The translations under genes were made by a program, and so were the position numbers. From Paraburkholderia bonniea (lineage in GTDB: Bacteria > Pseudomonadota > Gammaproteobacteria > Burkholderiales > Burkholderiaceae): a stretch of 64,000 nt of DNA. Under the pieces are notes generated by a model. That model made no database searches. It was given only the letters and a program-made list of their open reading frames with translations, and was not told where the DNA came from. The stretch lies in contig NZ_QPEQ01000001.1 in the NCBI RefSeq assembly GCF_009455625.1, positions 1,116,001 through 1,180,000 on the forward strand, read 5' to 3'. Shown here one piece after another: positions 11,002 through 20,399 of the stretch; the first letter of the stretch is position 1, and every line of letters starts with the position of its first letter.

Positions 11002-11027
11002 CCCGCGGTGCTTGCCGCGGGTTTTTT
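11002..11027 (+). terminator. Rho-independent terminator after comEA
   Basis: A perfect 7-bp stem CCCGCGG/CCGCGGG with a 6-base loop is followed by six T. It lies 124 bases after the comEA stop and ahead of cysM, so cysM is likely transcribed from its own promoter. A TAGAAT at 11102-11107 could be the -10 but has no good -35. Confidence 0.85.
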
Positions 11028-11145
11028 GCGTGACGGCATAGTTGGTGCGTTGGCATCCCTAAGCTTAAATGAGCTAACCGGCGTGCCAGCGCCCCGTGGT
11101 TTAGAATCGCCCCTTCCATTCCTGCTGGCTGGCGAGAAAACTACG

Positions 11146-12048
11146 ATGGCTTACAAAACAATTGAAGACACAATCGGCAATACGCCCCTCGTACAGCTCG
11201 TGCGTCTACCTGACGACGAAATCCGCAGCCGCAACAATGTGATTCTCGGCAAGCTTGAAGGCAATAATCCGGCCGGTTCGGTGAAAGACCGCCCGGCGCT
11301 GTCGATGATCCGCAAGGCAGAAGAGCGTGGCCGTATCAAACCAGGCGACACATTGATCGAAGCAACCAGCGGTAATACCGGTATCGCACTGGCAATGGCC
11401 GCGGCCATTCGGGGCTACAAGATGCTGCTGCTGATGCCGGAAGATTTATCGGTTGAGCGACGCCAGAGCATGGCCGCTTATGGCGCACAAATCTTGTTGA
11501 CGCCAGTCACGGGTGGCATGGAGTACGCCCGTGATCTCGCGGAACAAATGCAGCGCGAAGGCAAGGGCACCATTCTTGACCAGTTCGCCAATCCAGATAA
11601 TCCGCTGGCGCACTATGAAACCACTGGCCCGGAAATTTGGCGTGAAACTGAAGGGCGCATCACGCATTTCGTTTCGGCAATGGGCACGACCGGCACCATC
11701 ATGGGTGTTTCCCAGTATCTGAAGGAGCAGCGTCAGGCCATTGAGATTGTTGGCGCGCAGCCGGAAGAAGGCTCACGCATTCCAGGCATCAGGAAATGGC
11801 CTGAAGCTTATTTACCCAAAATTTTTGATCGCAGCCGTGTGGACCGTGTGGAAAATGTGAGCCAGGCGGCTTCGGAGGCCATGGCGCGCAAGCTGGCTGC
11901 GATCGAAGGGATCTTCTGCGGTATTTCGGCAGCGGGTGCGTGTGAGGTTGCTTTACGGATTGCCCGCCAGGTTGAAAATGCGACGATTGTGTTTGTGGTC
12001 TGCGATCGTGGTGACCGGTATTTGTCCACGGGGGTATTTCCCGCTTGA
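11146..12048 (+). CDS. cysM: Cysteine synthase B (O-acetylserine sulfhydrylase)
   Basis: PLP enzyme that makes cysteine from O-acetylserine and sulfide or thiosulfate. The 300-residue protein has the PLP-lysine motif GSVKDRPA (Lys about 45) and the phosphate-binding loop TSGNTGIALA (about 72-81). It is closer to CysM than CysK by its short length and the NPAGSVKDR context. ATG 11146 is chosen; the open frame extends to 11008 across the preceding terminator and is rejected. It ends in a strong terminator facing mltB. Confidence 0.95.
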   Translation: MAYKTIEDTIGNTPLVQLVRLPDDEIRSRNNVILGKLEGNNPAGSVKDRPALSMIRKAEERGRIKPGDTLIEATSGNTGIALAMAAAIRGYKMLLLMPEDLSVERRQSMAAYGAQILLTPVTGGMEYARDLAEQMQREGKGTILDQFANPDNPLAHYETTGPEIWRETEGRITHFVSAMGTTGTIMGVSQYLKEQRQAIEIVGAQPEEGSRIPGIRKWPEAYLPKIFDRSRVDRVENVSQAASEAMARKLAAIEGIFCGISAAGACEVALRIARQVENATIVFVVCDRGDRYLSTGVFPA

Positions 12049-12117
12049 AGCTGGCCTCAGTGCGGGTTTGGCGTCACCCACTATGCGGGGCCGGTTGTCT
12101 GAATTCGCGTTCCTCAT

Positions 12118-12148
12118 AAAAAAATGCTGGTTTTAACCAGCATTTTTT
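12118..12148. terminator. Bidirectional terminator between cysM and mltB
   Basis: A perfect 7-bp ATGCTGG/CCAGCAT stem is extended by flanking A and T runs on both sides, so it can work for cysM (+) and for the convergent mltB (-). Confidence 0.93.
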
Positions 12149-12202
12149 CGCACTTGACTTAACTGATACAGCCACGCCATAACGCGGCCCTTAAATACAT
12201 GG

Positions 12203-13390
12203 TTACTGCAGCAGCGCATCAGGCGCGCTCCCATCCATCCCGGGCACGCTGGTTGCCTGCATTTGCTGGCGAATCTTCTCGCCAAGCTGGTACACCGCTA
12301 ACGCATAGAAAAAGCTGCGGTTATAACGCGTAAGCACATAGAAATTTCTCAGACCCAGCACATATTCGGTTGGGCGCGCGGGCGAGGGTAGATCAACTAC
12401 CGTCAACGGGGTGCCCGCTTCGGCAGCAACATCCAGCCCTGGTTCGGTCACCGCCATGCCCGCATTCAGCAACTGCTGTAGCGACCAGCGCGGCTCGGGT
12501 TTGCCATCTGCGGCAGCTTGTGCGATGCCTTGGCTGCCGGCATCCGGGCTGATATTCCAGACGACAGGCCGGCCCGTTTCCCAGCCGTTTTGTTTTAGAT
12601 AATTAGCGACGCTGCCGATGGCATCGGCCTGGCTGCTGCGCAGGTCGATGTGCGGGTTGCCATCGTAATTGACCGCGTACTGGACGATGCTGCTAGGCAG
12701 AAATTGCGGAATGCCAATTGCACCGGTGTACGAACCAAGCACCGTGCTGGGGTCGATCTGCGCGTCGCGGGTCCACACCAGGTAGTCTTCGAGATTCTTG
12801 CGAAACAACGCCTGGCGATCTGCCCGGTTCGGGGTGTTGGGGTAATCGAAACTGAGCGTGGTCAGCGCGTCGAGCACGCGGAAGTTACCCATGTAGCGTC
12901 CGTAAATGGTTTCGACGCCAATGATGCCGACGATCACCTCGGGCGGTACACCGAACTCCTGATAGGCGCGTTGCAGCGTGGCCTGGTTGTTGCGCCAGAA
13001 TTTCACCCCGGCATTGATCCGCACCTGATCCAGAAAGCGCGCCTGATACGTGCGCCAGTTTTTGATCGAAGGGGAGGGTGATGGTGTGACGAGCTTGACT
13101 GCAGTCGCCGAATAACTGACCCGCGAAAATAGCGCGTGCAATGCCGCTGGATCGAAATCGTAGCGGGCTGCCATGTCATTGATGAAGGCGTCTACCTGGC
13201 TGTTATTGGTGTAGCGCTGCGGAACAATTTCTTCTTCAAATGTTTGCCCCTGGGCCGCCGCTGTTTGCGGCTGGCTTTGCGCTACCGCAGGCGTGGCCGC
13301 CACAAACATGGCGCTGGCGAGACTGAGCGCGATGGCACAGGCTTGCGTGCGAAGACGGTTTCGTGCGGACGGGGCAAGCTGGACGGTCAT
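12203..13390 (-). CDS. mltB: Membrane-bound lytic murein transglycosylase B family
   Basis: Cleaves the MurNAc-GlcNAc bond of peptidoglycan to form 1,6-anhydroMurNAc, in the periplasm. The 395-residue protein starts at MTVQLAPSARN and has a basic N-terminus and hydrophobic signal (to about residue 38, ATPAVAQ). The SLT_2 catalytic domain follows, with the catalytic glutamate in GIIGVETIYGRYMG (about residue 163) and FLPSS and GSVANYLK further on. No lipobox is seen, so this is likely a soluble or signal-anchored form despite the family name. The same frame stays open for another 970 bases antisense to the next gene and is not coding there. Confidence 0.92.
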   Translation of the reverse strand: MTVQLAPSARNRLRTQACAIALSLASAMFVAATPAVAQSQPQTAAAQGQTFEEEIVPQRYTNNSQVDAFINDMAARYDFDPAALHALFSRVSYSATAVKLVTPSPSPSIKNWRTYQARFLDQVRINAGVKFWRNNQATLQRAYQEFGVPPEVIVGIIGVETIYGRYMGNFRVLDALTTLSFDYPNTPNRADRQALFRKNLEDYLVWTRDAQIDPSTVLGSYTGAIGIPQFLPSSIVQYAVNYDGNPHIDLRSSQADAIGSVANYLKQNGWETGRPVVWNISPDAGSQGIAQAAADGKPEPRWSLQQLLNAGMAVTEPGLDVAAEAGTPLTVVDLPSPARPTEYVLGLRNFYVLTRYNRSFFYALAVYQLGEKIRQQMQATSVPGMDGSAPDALLQ

Positions 13391-13621
13391 ATCAGGTGGG
13401 CAGGGAGCCAGACAAAGAATGCGGGGGAGTATACCCGACGCTTTCTGTCCCGATAACCCGTGGCGCAGGCCTGGCGCGGGTACGCGGGACGGTATGGTAA
13501 GTTGGCCGCTTTCGTGCCTGGTATCTAGGTGTGCGCGGGGTGCGCCTAGATGTGCAGCGGGTGCGCAGAACTCTCCTTTCATCGTGCTGGCGGCTCCGTC
13601 TGGGGGCGCAAAGAATGGCTC

Positions 13622-14545
13622 ATGGCAACTGCTTTTTATTCTCACACTGACTGTTTGCTGCATGAGATGGGTGAGGATCATCCTGAAGCTCCGGCTCGTT
13701 TGCTGGCAATCGAAGACCAGTTGATCGCCAGCCGGATTGATACGCTGCTGGAGCATGTTTCGCCGCCGCTGGCTGATGAAGCGGCGTTGCTGCGTGTGCA
13801 TACCCAGGCACACCTTGATTACCTCCTGACTCACGCGCCGGTGAGCGGCTATGCCTCGATTGATGCCGATACGCGGATGAATCCGCATACCTGGCGAGCG
13901 GCGCTGCGAGCTGCAGGCGCTGCGCTTGCCGCGACCGATGCGGTGCTGGCGGGGCATTACGACAACGCGTTTTGCAGTGTGCGCCCGCCTGGGCATCACG
14001 CCGAACCGGCCCGGGCGATGGGATTTTGCTTTTTTAATAACGTGGCGCTGGCTGCGCGTCACGCGCTTGATGTGCATGGTTTGCAGCGCGTGGCGATTGT
14101 CGATTTCGATGTGCACCATGGCAACGGTACCGAGGCGGCTTTTGCGGGCGATCCACGCGTGTTGATGTGCAGCTTCTTCCAGCACCCGTTTTTTCCGTTC
14201 ACTGGGGTGGACCATCAAGCGCCCAATATGGTCAATATCCCGCTTGAAGCTCGGGCCAAAGGCATGGTGGTGCGTGAGGCGGCTGATCAGATGTGGTTGC
14301 CGCGTTTGCGGGCGTTCAAGCCAGAGATGATTTTTATTTCGGCGGGTTTTGATGCGCACCGTGAGGATGATCTTGGCAACATGAGCCTCGTCGAAAACGA
14401 TTTCATCTGGCTCACCGAGCAGGTGCAGCAGATTGCCAAGCGCTATGCCAGCGGCCGGATCGTGAGTTGTCTCGAAGGCGGCTATAACCTGTCAGCGCTG
14501 GGCCGTAGCGTGGTGGCGCATGTCCGCACGCTCGCGGGTTTGTGA
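13622..14545 (+). CDS. Histone deacetylase-family amidohydrolase
   Basis: Zinc hydrolase of the HDAC/AcuC/acetylpolyamine amidohydrolase superfamily, removing acyl groups from lysines or polyamines. The 307-residue protein shows the zinc ligands in VDFDVHHGNGTE (about residues 159-170) and SAGFDAHREDDLG (about 240-252), and the catalytic histidines in RPPGHHAEPARAMGFC (about 122-137). ATG 13622 gives the usual short N-terminus MATAFYSH. The natural substrate cannot be read from sequence. It is divergent from mltB, with 231 bases between. Confidence 0.92.
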   Translation: MATAFYSHTDCLLHEMGEDHPEAPARLLAIEDQLIASRIDTLLEHVSPPLADEAALLRVHTQAHLDYLLTHAPVSGYASIDADTRMNPHTWRAALRAAGAALAATDAVLAGHYDNAFCSVRPPGHHAEPARAMGFCFFNNVALAARHALDVHGLQRVAIVDFDVHHGNGTEAAFAGDPRVLMCSFFQHPFFPFTGVDHQAPNMVNIPLEARAKGMVVREAADQMWLPRLRAFKPEMIFISAGFDAHREDDLGNMSLVENDFIWLTEQVQQIAKRYASGRIVSCLEGGYNLSALGRSVVAHVRTLAGL

Positions 14546-14595
14546 CGGCGTGTGCCTGGCGATGGCTGGGCCTGCGGTAGCGCCAGCCAGGCCGC

Positions 14596-15525
14596 TTATC
14601 GGGCGCGCTTGATGATCCACTCGAGCAACGCTTGAATCACCCGTTCGCGTTCCAGATCATTCATCGTCTCGTGATAAGCCGCGTCATAGAGCGTCAAGGT
14701 GGCGTCGGGCGATCCCACGTGAGCGCCAAACTCCTGGCTGCCATCGGGTTCGGTGAGTTTGTCGCTGGTGCCGTGATACACCAGCACCGGCGTGCGTAGG
14801 CTGCCGCGTCCCTGTTTGATGCGTGTCATCGCCAGCAGGAGTTCCGCGCCGGTGCGCGCGGGAATCGCGCGATGGTGCACCAGTGGGTCCCGGCGGTTGG
14901 CTTCGACCACAGCGGGGTCGCGCGCCAGCAGCTCGGGTTTGATTTTCAGCGCTGGAAAGCGCGGCCAGATCCGGCTGATAACTTGACTCAAGGCGAGCAT
15001 CCAGCGCGGCACATCCCGGCCGGGCGCGAGCGCGGGGCTCGACAGGATTAATCCAGCCAGCGGCGTGCCGTGGCTGTTGGCGCGCTCGATGGCATATAGC
15101 GCGGCGATCGAGCCGCCCATGCTGTGCCCCATCAGGAATAGCGGGTGGCCGCTGCGCGCGGCGACGCGGAGCAGGGCCTCGGCATCCAGCAAATATTCAT
15201 CGAAGTGGCTAACCCATGTGCGTGCGCCAGGCGCATGGCCGTGTCCGCGCAGATCGAGCGCCAGCAGTTCGATCCCGGCCGCGTTGAGTTCCTGCGCTAG
15301 CGCCTGATAGCGCTGGGCGTGCTCAGCCAGACCGTGCAGCAGCGCGACCGTGGCACGCGTGGTGCCGTGCGCGGGCCAGCGGTAAAGCGGGAGCTTCACT
15401 CCGTCACGGGTGGTGACATAGGTCGTGCCGCCGCTGTTGGCCGTCACGCTGGCAGCAGTGGATGGGGTGCTGGCCGTATTGGGGGTGGCAAGCAGGGAGT
15501 CAGGCTGGGTGGCTTCGCGCTTCAT
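14596..15525 (-). CDS. Alpha/beta hydrolase, monoglyceride lipase/lysophospholipase type
   Basis: Serine hydrolase of the Hydrolase_4 family, probably acting on monoacylglycerols or lysophospholipids. The 309-residue protein contains the nucleophile elbow [13 protein letters not shown] (Ser about residue 130) and the early [11 protein letters not shown] oxyanion region. The late acid and histidine lie in [12 protein letters not shown] and [16 protein letters not shown] 15525 ([10 protein letters not shown]) is preferred to the frame's first start 72 bases upstream. The first 35 residues are Ser/Thr/Ala-rich and probably disordered; no signal peptide is evident. It converges on the HDAC-like gene. 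Confidence 0.88.
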   Translation of the reverse strand: MKREATQPDSLLATPNTASTPSTAASVTANSGGTTYVTTRDGVKLPLYRWPAHGTTRATVALLHGLAEHAQRYQALAQELNAAGIELLALDLRGHGHAPGARTWVSHFDEYLLDAEALLRVAARSGHPLFLMGHSMGGSIAALYAIERANSHGTPLAGLILSSPALAPGRDVPRWMLALSQVISRIWPRFPALKIKPELLARDPAVVEANRRDPLVHHRAIPARTGAELLLAMTRIKQGRGSLRTPVLVYHGTSDKLTEPDGSQEFGAHVGSPDATLTLYDAAYHETMNDLERERVIQALLEWIIKRAR

Positions 15526-15777
15526 GCTGGTTGTGCCGGAAATGGAGATCGCCAGATCATAGTGGTAGCCGCGCGATGTGGGGCATCTGTGTGGCATCCA
15601 GTCGGTGCGTTGCCGCGGCAGTTATGCATTCCGGTTATGACTGGAGCGAAATTGATTATTAAAGAGAATGACAACGCTGCGGTAGAATCGCTCCCCAATC
15701 CAAGTTTAAAAAGTCACGGCGGCTGTTTGTCGGCACGCAGATCATGCGTAACGGCAGGTCCGCCGTTTCGTCTTTTC

Positions 15778-16812
15778 ATGATCGAACTCAAAAATATTTC
15801 TCAGCGTTTCGCTGGGCCTAAGGGCTGGGTCGAAGCGCTGCACAACGTCAATCTGTCGATTCCGCCAGGTGAAGTGTTCGGCATCATCGGGCGCAGTGGC
15901 GCAGGCAAGAGCACGCTCGTGCGCACCATCAACCTGTTGACCCGGCCAACCGAAGGCAACATCGTGGTCAATGGCCGCGACCTGACGTTGCTGGATGCCG
16001 CTTCGTTGCGCGAGGCCCGGCGCGAGATCGGCATGATCTTCCAGCACTTCAACTTACTGTCGTCGCGCACGGTATACGGCAATGTCGCGCTGCCGCTCGA
16101 ACTGGCGGGGCTCAAGCGCGCTGAGATCGAGGCCGCCGTGCTGCCCTTGCTGGATCTGGTTGGACTGTCGGCGCAGAAGGACCGTTATCCGGCGCAAATC
16201 AGCGGTGGCCAGAAGCAGCGCGTCGGTATTGCGCGGGCGCTGGCCAGCAAACCCAAAGTCCTGCTTTCCGACGAAGCCACCTCCGCGCTTGATCCTGAAA
16301 CCACGCGCGCCATTCTTGATCTGCTCCGGCGCATCAATCGTGAACTTGGCCTGACCGTCGTGCTGATTACGCATCAGATGGACGTGATTAAACAGGTCTG
16401 TGATCGTCTGGCGGTACTGGACGCTGGCCGGGTGGTGGAGCAGGGGCGTGTGATTGATGTGTTTTTACAGCCGCATCACGAAGTGACGCGCGCGTTGATT
16501 GGGGATGTGATCGCGCAAGAACTCCCTCCTGCGATGAAAGCCCGCGTGGCCGAGCGCCTGAAAAACGGCCGGGGTCATTTGCTGCGCCTCGCCTTCACCG
16601 GCTCGGGCGTAGACCAACCCATTCTTTCCGAAACGATTCGCCGCTACGAGCTGGACTTCAACATCCTGCATGGCCAGATCGACGAGATCCAGGGGCAGGC
16701 GTTTGGCTCGCTCGCGGTGCTCGCGGACGGTGAGCCGGTGAAGATGGCGCAAGCGCTGGCGTATCTGCGTGAACAGGGTGTGGTGGTTGAGGAGCTGGCC
16801 TATGTTGACTGA
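15778..16812 (+). CDS. metN: Methionine ABC transporter ATP-binding protein
   Basis: ATPase of the high-affinity D/L-methionine importer MetNIQ. The 344-residue protein has Walker [10 protein letters not shown] (residues 38-46), signature [15 protein letters not shown] (about 141-155), Walker [14 protein letters not shown] (about 161-173) and a C-terminal NIL regulatory domain (about 265-340) that senses methionine. ATG 15778 gives the MIELKNIS N-terminus typical of MetN; the longer frame is upstream leader. It overlaps metI by 11 bases. No riboswitch was recognised in the 252-base leader. Confidence 0.96.
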   Translation: MIELKNISQRFAGPKGWVEALHNVNLSIPPGEVFGIIGRSGAGKSTLVRTINLLTRPTEGNIVVNGRDLTLLDAASLREARREIGMIFQHFNLLSSRTVYGNVALPLELAGLKRAEIEAAVLPLLDLVGLSAQKDRYPAQISGGQKQRVGIARALASKPKVLLSDEATSALDPETTRAILDLLRRINRELGLTVVLITHQMDVIKQVCDRLAVLDAGRVVEQGRVIDVFLQPHHEVTRALIGDVIAQELPPAMKARVAERLKNGRGHLLRLAFTGSGVDQPILSETIRRYELDFNILHGQIDEIQGQAFGSLAVLADGEPVKMAQALAYLREQGVVVEELAYVD

Positions 16813-17455
16813 AATGTTCGATATGTTTGTGCAGTCGTTTTGGGAAACGCTGGTGATGGTCGGCGTGTCTGGCGTGATTGGTACCCTGGTTGGTTTGCCA
16901 CTGGGCGTGCTGCTGTATCTGACCGATCGTCACAGCGTGCTGCAAAACCTCGCACTGAACCGGGTGCTTGGCATCGTGGTCAATGCGGTGCGCTCGACCC
17001 CATTCATCATCTTGCTGGTTGCGGTGATTCCGTTGACCCGGTTACTGGTTGGCTCATCTATTGGCACGATGGCTGCCGTGGTGCCGCTGACCATTGCCGC
17101 TGCGCCATTTGTCGCGCGGCTGGTCGAAACTGCGCTGCGCGAGGTTGACCGTGGCTTGATCGAAGCGGCTCAGGCGATGGGCGCAACCACACAGCAGATC
17201 GTTTTCAAGGTGCTGCTGCCTGAATCCTGGCCTGGTGTGGTGGCCGGGCTGACCATTACGTTTGTGTCACTGGTGGGCTATTCGGCGATGGCGGGTGCGA
17301 TTGGCGGCGGCGGGCTGGGTGATCTTGGCATCCGTTATGGTTATCAGCGCTTTTTGCCGGAAGTGATGCTGGCGGTGGTGGTGATCCTGATTGTGTTCGT
17401 GCAGGTGGTGCAGTCGTTTGGCGACTGGCTGGTGCGCCGTCTGAGTCATAAATAG
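16802..17455 (+). CDS. metI: Methionine ABC transporter permease
   Basis: Membrane subunit of MetNIQ. The 217-residue protein has about five membrane segments and the EAA loop [20 protein letters not shown] (about residues 131-150) that docks on MetN. ATG 16802 overlaps the metN end, showing translational coupling. The sequence [23 protein letters not shown] near the end is characteristic of MetI. Confidence 0.96.
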   Translation: MLTEMFDMFVQSFWETLVMVGVSGVIGTLVGLPLGVLLYLTDRHSVLQNLALNRVLGIVVNAVRSTPFIILLVAVIPLTRLLVGSSIGTMAAVVPLTIAAAPFVARLVETALREVDRGLIEAAQAMGATTQQIVFKVLLPESWPGVVAGLTITFVSLVGYSAMAGAIGGGGLGDLGIRYGYQRFLPEVMLAVVVILIVFVQVVQSFGDWLVRRLSHK

Positions 17456-17485
17456 TTTTGAACCTTCTATTTCTATAGGCTGGTT

Positions 17486-18280
17486 ATGCAACGTCGTCTG
17501 ATTCTCAAACTGGTGGCTCTCGTGGGGGCCGCTGCACTATTCACTGGTGCCGCGCAGGCGGACGAAGTGATTAAGGTCGGTGTGACCGGCGGGCCGCACG
17601 CGCAATTGATGGAAGTCGTCAAAGGCGTCGCCGCACGCCAGGGCCTGACGCTCAAGATCATCGAATTCTCCGACTACGTTCAGCCGAATGCCGCGCTGGC
17701 GGGCGGGGATCTTGATGCCAACAGCTATCAGCACGAGCCCTATCTGCAAGCGCAGATCAAGGATCGCGGCTACAAGCTGCTGAAGATCGCGGACACCGTG
17801 ACGTATCCGATGGGCATTTATTCGAAGAAGGTGAAGTCGCTGGCCGAGTTGCCTGCCGGGGCGAAGATCGCCGTGCCGAACGATCCGACTAACGGCGGCC
17901 GGGCGTTGCTGCTGCTGCAAAAGCAAGGGCTGCTGAAGTTGCGTCCCGAAGCTGGTCTGAAGGCCACGCCGCTGGATATCGTCAGCAACCCCAAAAAGCT
18001 GAAAATCATCGAGCTGGACGCGGCGCAAATTCCTCGCTCGCTGGGCGATGTCGACGCGGCCGCAGTGAATACCAACTTTGCGATGGAAGCCGGGTTGAAG
18101 CCAAAACAGGACGCGATTGCGCTGGAAGATCCAAAAGGCCCTTACGTGAATATTCTGGTGATCCGCGCGGTTGACCGGAACAAACCATGGGTGGCCAAGC
18201 TGATTGCCGCTTACCACTCGCCGGAAGTGAAGCAATACATTGAGAACAAATACGGCGGCGCGGTGATTGCGGCCTGGTAA
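17486..18280 (+). CDS. metQ: Methionine-binding periplasmic protein MetQ
   Basis: Substrate-binding component of MetNIQ, NLPA family. The 264-residue protein has an N-terminal signal (about residues 1-25, ending AAQA) and the family blocks GVTGGPHAQLMEVV, DLDANSYQHEPYL and PNDPTNGGRALLLL. E. coli MetQ is a lipoprotein, but no cysteine occurs in this signal region, so this one is probably a free periplasmic protein or signal-anchored. It lies 30 bases after metI in the same operon. Confidence 0.95.
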   Translation: MQRRLILKLVALVGAAALFTGAAQADEVIKVGVTGGPHAQLMEVVKGVAARQGLTLKIIEFSDYVQPNAALAGGDLDANSYQHEPYLQAQIKDRGYKLLKIADTVTYPMGIYSKKVKSLAELPAGAKIAVPNDPTNGGRALLLLQKQGLLKLRPEAGLKATPLDIVSNPKKLKIIELDAAQIPRSLGDVDAAAVNTNFAMEAGLKPKQDAIALEDPKGPYVNILVIRAVDRNKPWVAKLIAAYHSPEVKQYIENKYGGAVIAAW

Positions 18281-18366
18281 GCCAGACGGATTGTCTGGCA
18301 GCAGCAAGCCCTGCGGCTGCGCTGATGGTTGTGTTGCCTGCAGGCGTTAGAGGGGCGCGTCAGAAG

Positions 18367-18391
18367 CCGGGGCTGGTTCCCCGGTTTTTTT
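18367..18391 (+). terminator. Rho-independent terminator after metNIQ
   Basis: A 6-bp perfect stem CCGGGG/CCCCGG with a 6-base loop is followed by seven T, 86 bases after the metQ stop. Confidence 0.87.
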
Positions 18392-18403
18392 ACGATTAAA
18401 ATC

Positions 18404-18415
18404 GAACGACCGTTC
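18404..18415. promoter_or_regulatory. Candidate operator upstream of etfBA
   Basis: GAACG-AC-CGTTC is an exact inverted repeat in an AT-rich context, 156 bases upstream of etfB and just after the metQ terminator. TetR-type fatty-acid regulators of beta-proteobacteria bind palindromes of this general form near etf and acyl-CoA dehydrogenase genes. The assignment is inference; no regulator gene is adjacent. A TATAAA at 18525-18530 could be a -10 for etfB but has a short spacer. Confidence 0.4.
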
Positions 18416-18570
18416 TTTATTTCTGCAGTGAATCCCCTGGTAGTTAATCCTGTTGTGCGGCTGGGGCCATGGTCCCAGCGCGAGATGCCCTGTGCCCGGG
18501 CGGTTGCCGCGACAAGGCTATCGCTATAAAGTGCGCAAGGTTGACGTATTCGTAACTTTGGAGCGTGTGC

Positions 18571-19320
18571 ATGAAAATCCTGGTGCCAGTCAAACGAGTG
18601 GTCGATTACAACGTCAAGGTTCGGGTCAAATCGGACGGCACGGGCGTTGATATTGCGAATGTGAAGATGTCGATGAACCCCTTCGACGAGATCGCGGTAG
18701 AAGAAGCGGTGCGTCTGAAAGAAGCGGGGGTGGCGACGGAAGTGATTGTGGTGTCGGTAGGCGTGACGCAGGCCCAGGAAACGCTGCGCACCGCGCTGGC
18801 GATTGGTGCCGACCGCGCGATCCTGATCGAAGCGAATGAAGAAGTGCAGCCACTGGCTGTGGCGAAACTGCTCAAAGCGCTGGTGGACAAGGAGCAGCCG
18901 CAACTGGTGATTCTTGGCAAACAGGCGATCGACGACGACTCAAACCAGACCGGCCAGATGCTCGCCGCGCTGGCCGGTCTGCCGCAAGCGACGTTTGCTT
19001 CAAAGGTGGTGATGGCCGATGGCCGGGTTCAGGTTTCGCGTGAAGTAGATGGCGGTGCTGAAACCCTGTCGCTCTCGCTGCCCGCTGTGATTACCACCGA
19101 TCTGCGTCTGAACGAACCCCGTTACGTGACGCTGCCCAACATCATGAAGGCCAAGAAAAAGCCGCTTGAAACACTCAAGCCGGAAGACTTGGGCGTCGAT
19201 ATCAGTCCCCGTCTGAAAACCCTGAAGGTTGTCGAGCCGCCGCGGCGCAGCGCGGGCGTCAAGGTGCCGGACGTGAAAACGCTGGTTGAGAAGCTGAAAA
19301 CCGAAGCCAAGGTGCTGTAA
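18571..19320 (+). CDS. etfB: Electron transfer flavoprotein subunit beta
   Basis: Adenine-nucleotide-binding half of the ETF heterodimer, which takes electrons from acyl-CoA dehydrogenases to ETF-ubiquinone oxidoreductase. The 249-residue protein starts [16 protein letters not shown], as in housekeeping beta subunits, and contains the long mid-protein block [17 protein letters not shown] (about residues 113-129). ATG 18571 is preceded by a TTGGAG ribosome-binding site. etfA follows after 14 bases and an acyl-CoA dehydrogenase after that. Confidence 0.96.
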   Translation: MKILVPVKRVVDYNVKVRVKSDGTGVDIANVKMSMNPFDEIAVEEAVRLKEAGVATEVIVVSVGVTQAQETLRTALAIGADRAILIEANEEVQPLAVAKLLKALVDKEQPQLVILGKQAIDDDSNQTGQMLAALAGLPQATFASKVVMADGRVQVSREVDGGAETLSLSLPAVITTDLRLNEPRYVTLPNIMKAKKKPLETLKPEDLGVDISPRLKTLKVVEPPRRSAGVKVPDVKTLVEKLKTEAKVL

Positions 19321-19334
19321 CGGAGAGCAACGAA

Positions 19335-20270
19335 ATGACGATTCTGGTAATTGCTGAACACGACAACGAGTCGATCAAGGCGGCCACGCTGAATACCGTG
19401 GCGGCAGCAAAGAAAATTGGCGGTGAGATACATCTGCTGGTAGCGGGCCACAATGCCCAGGCCGCCGCTGAACAGGCCGCGCAGATCGCGGAGGTGGCTC
19501 AGGTGCTGCTGGCGGATGCGCCATCACTCGCGGCGGGGCTGGCGGAAAACGTCGGTGCGACGGTACTGGCCATCGCCAGAAATTATTCGCACATCCTGGC
19601 ACCGGCAACCGCTTACGGCAAAAACATTGCACCGCGCGTAGCGGCGTTGCTTGATGTCGCGCAAATCAGCGATATCACCGCAGTGGATTCCCCCGATACC
19701 TTTGAGCGGCCGATTTACGCCGGTAATGCGGTGGCAACAGTGCAGTCGCTCGATCCGGTCAAGGTCATCACGGTGCGCACCACAGGTTTTGATCCGGTCG
19801 CAGCCACGGGCGGCACGGCGACGGTGAAGCCGGTTGACGCAGCGGCAGACCAGGGCCTGTCGCAGTTTGTCAGCCGCGAAGTGACGAAGCTGGACCGTCC
19901 GGAGCTGACTTCGGCGCAGATCATTGTGTCGGGTGGGCGTGGGCTGGGCAGCGGTGAAAACTACACGCGTGTGCTGGAGCCGCTCGCGGACAAACTGGGT
20001 GCGGCGCTCGGCGCATCGCGCGCGGCCGTTGATGCGGGCTACGTGCCTAACGACTACCAGGTTGGCCAGACCGGCAAGATCGTCGCGCCGCAGTTGTATC
20101 TGGCGGTCGGTATTTCGGGGGCGATCCAGCATCTGGCCGGGATGAAGGATTCCAAGGTCATCGTGGCGATCAACAAAGATCCCGAAGCGCCGATTTTCTC
20201 GGTGGCTGATTACGGTCTGGTGGGCGATCTGTTCGAACTCGTGCCCCAGCTTGTCGGCGAACTGAGCTGA
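19335..20270 (+). CDS. etfA: Electron transfer flavoprotein subunit alpha
   Basis: FAD-binding half of ETF. The 311-residue protein has the C-terminal FAD domain with [12 protein letters not shown] (about residue 199), [20 protein letters not shown] and [12 protein letters not shown] (about 260-271), all diagnostic. It has a GGAGAGCAACGA leader with a ribosome-binding site before ATG 19335. It is cotranscribed with etfB and ends before a clear terminator. Confidence 0.96.
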   Translation: MTILVIAEHDNESIKAATLNTVAAAKKIGGEIHLLVAGHNAQAAAEQAAQIAEVAQVLLADAPSLAAGLAENVGATVLAIARNYSHILAPATAYGKNIAPRVAALLDVAQISDITAVDSPDTFERPIYAGNAVATVQSLDPVKVITVRTTGFDPVAATGGTATVKPVDAAADQGLSQFVSREVTKLDRPELTSAQIIVSGGRGLGSGENYTRVLEPLADKLGAALGASRAAVDAGYVPNDYQVGQTGKIVAPQLYLAVGISGAIQHLAGMKDSKVIVAINKDPEAPIFSVADYGLVGDLFELVPQLVGELS

Positions 20271-20330
20271 ACTGAGCGCCAGACAGATACCGGGCCAGAC
20301 GCCGCAAGCGGTAGCTGGCAATACATCAAG

Positions 20331-20365
20331 GGGTGCCTGACCTGTTCGTCCGGCACCCTTTTTTT
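20331..20365 (+). terminator. Rho-independent terminator after etfA
   Basis: A perfect 7-bp GGGTGCC/GGCACCC stem is followed by a T run. The acyl-CoA dehydrogenase start lies only 35 bases further on, so that gene is transcribed by read-through or from a promoter near the hairpin. Confidence 0.88.
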
Positions 20366-20399
20366 CATCATAAATATCGAGAGCTGGAGGAGAACTGAC

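Noticed and set aside
13391..14359. Extension of the mltB frame upstream to 718 residues
   Set aside because: The added 323 residues are antisense to the well-supported HDAC-family gene and precede the real signal peptide.
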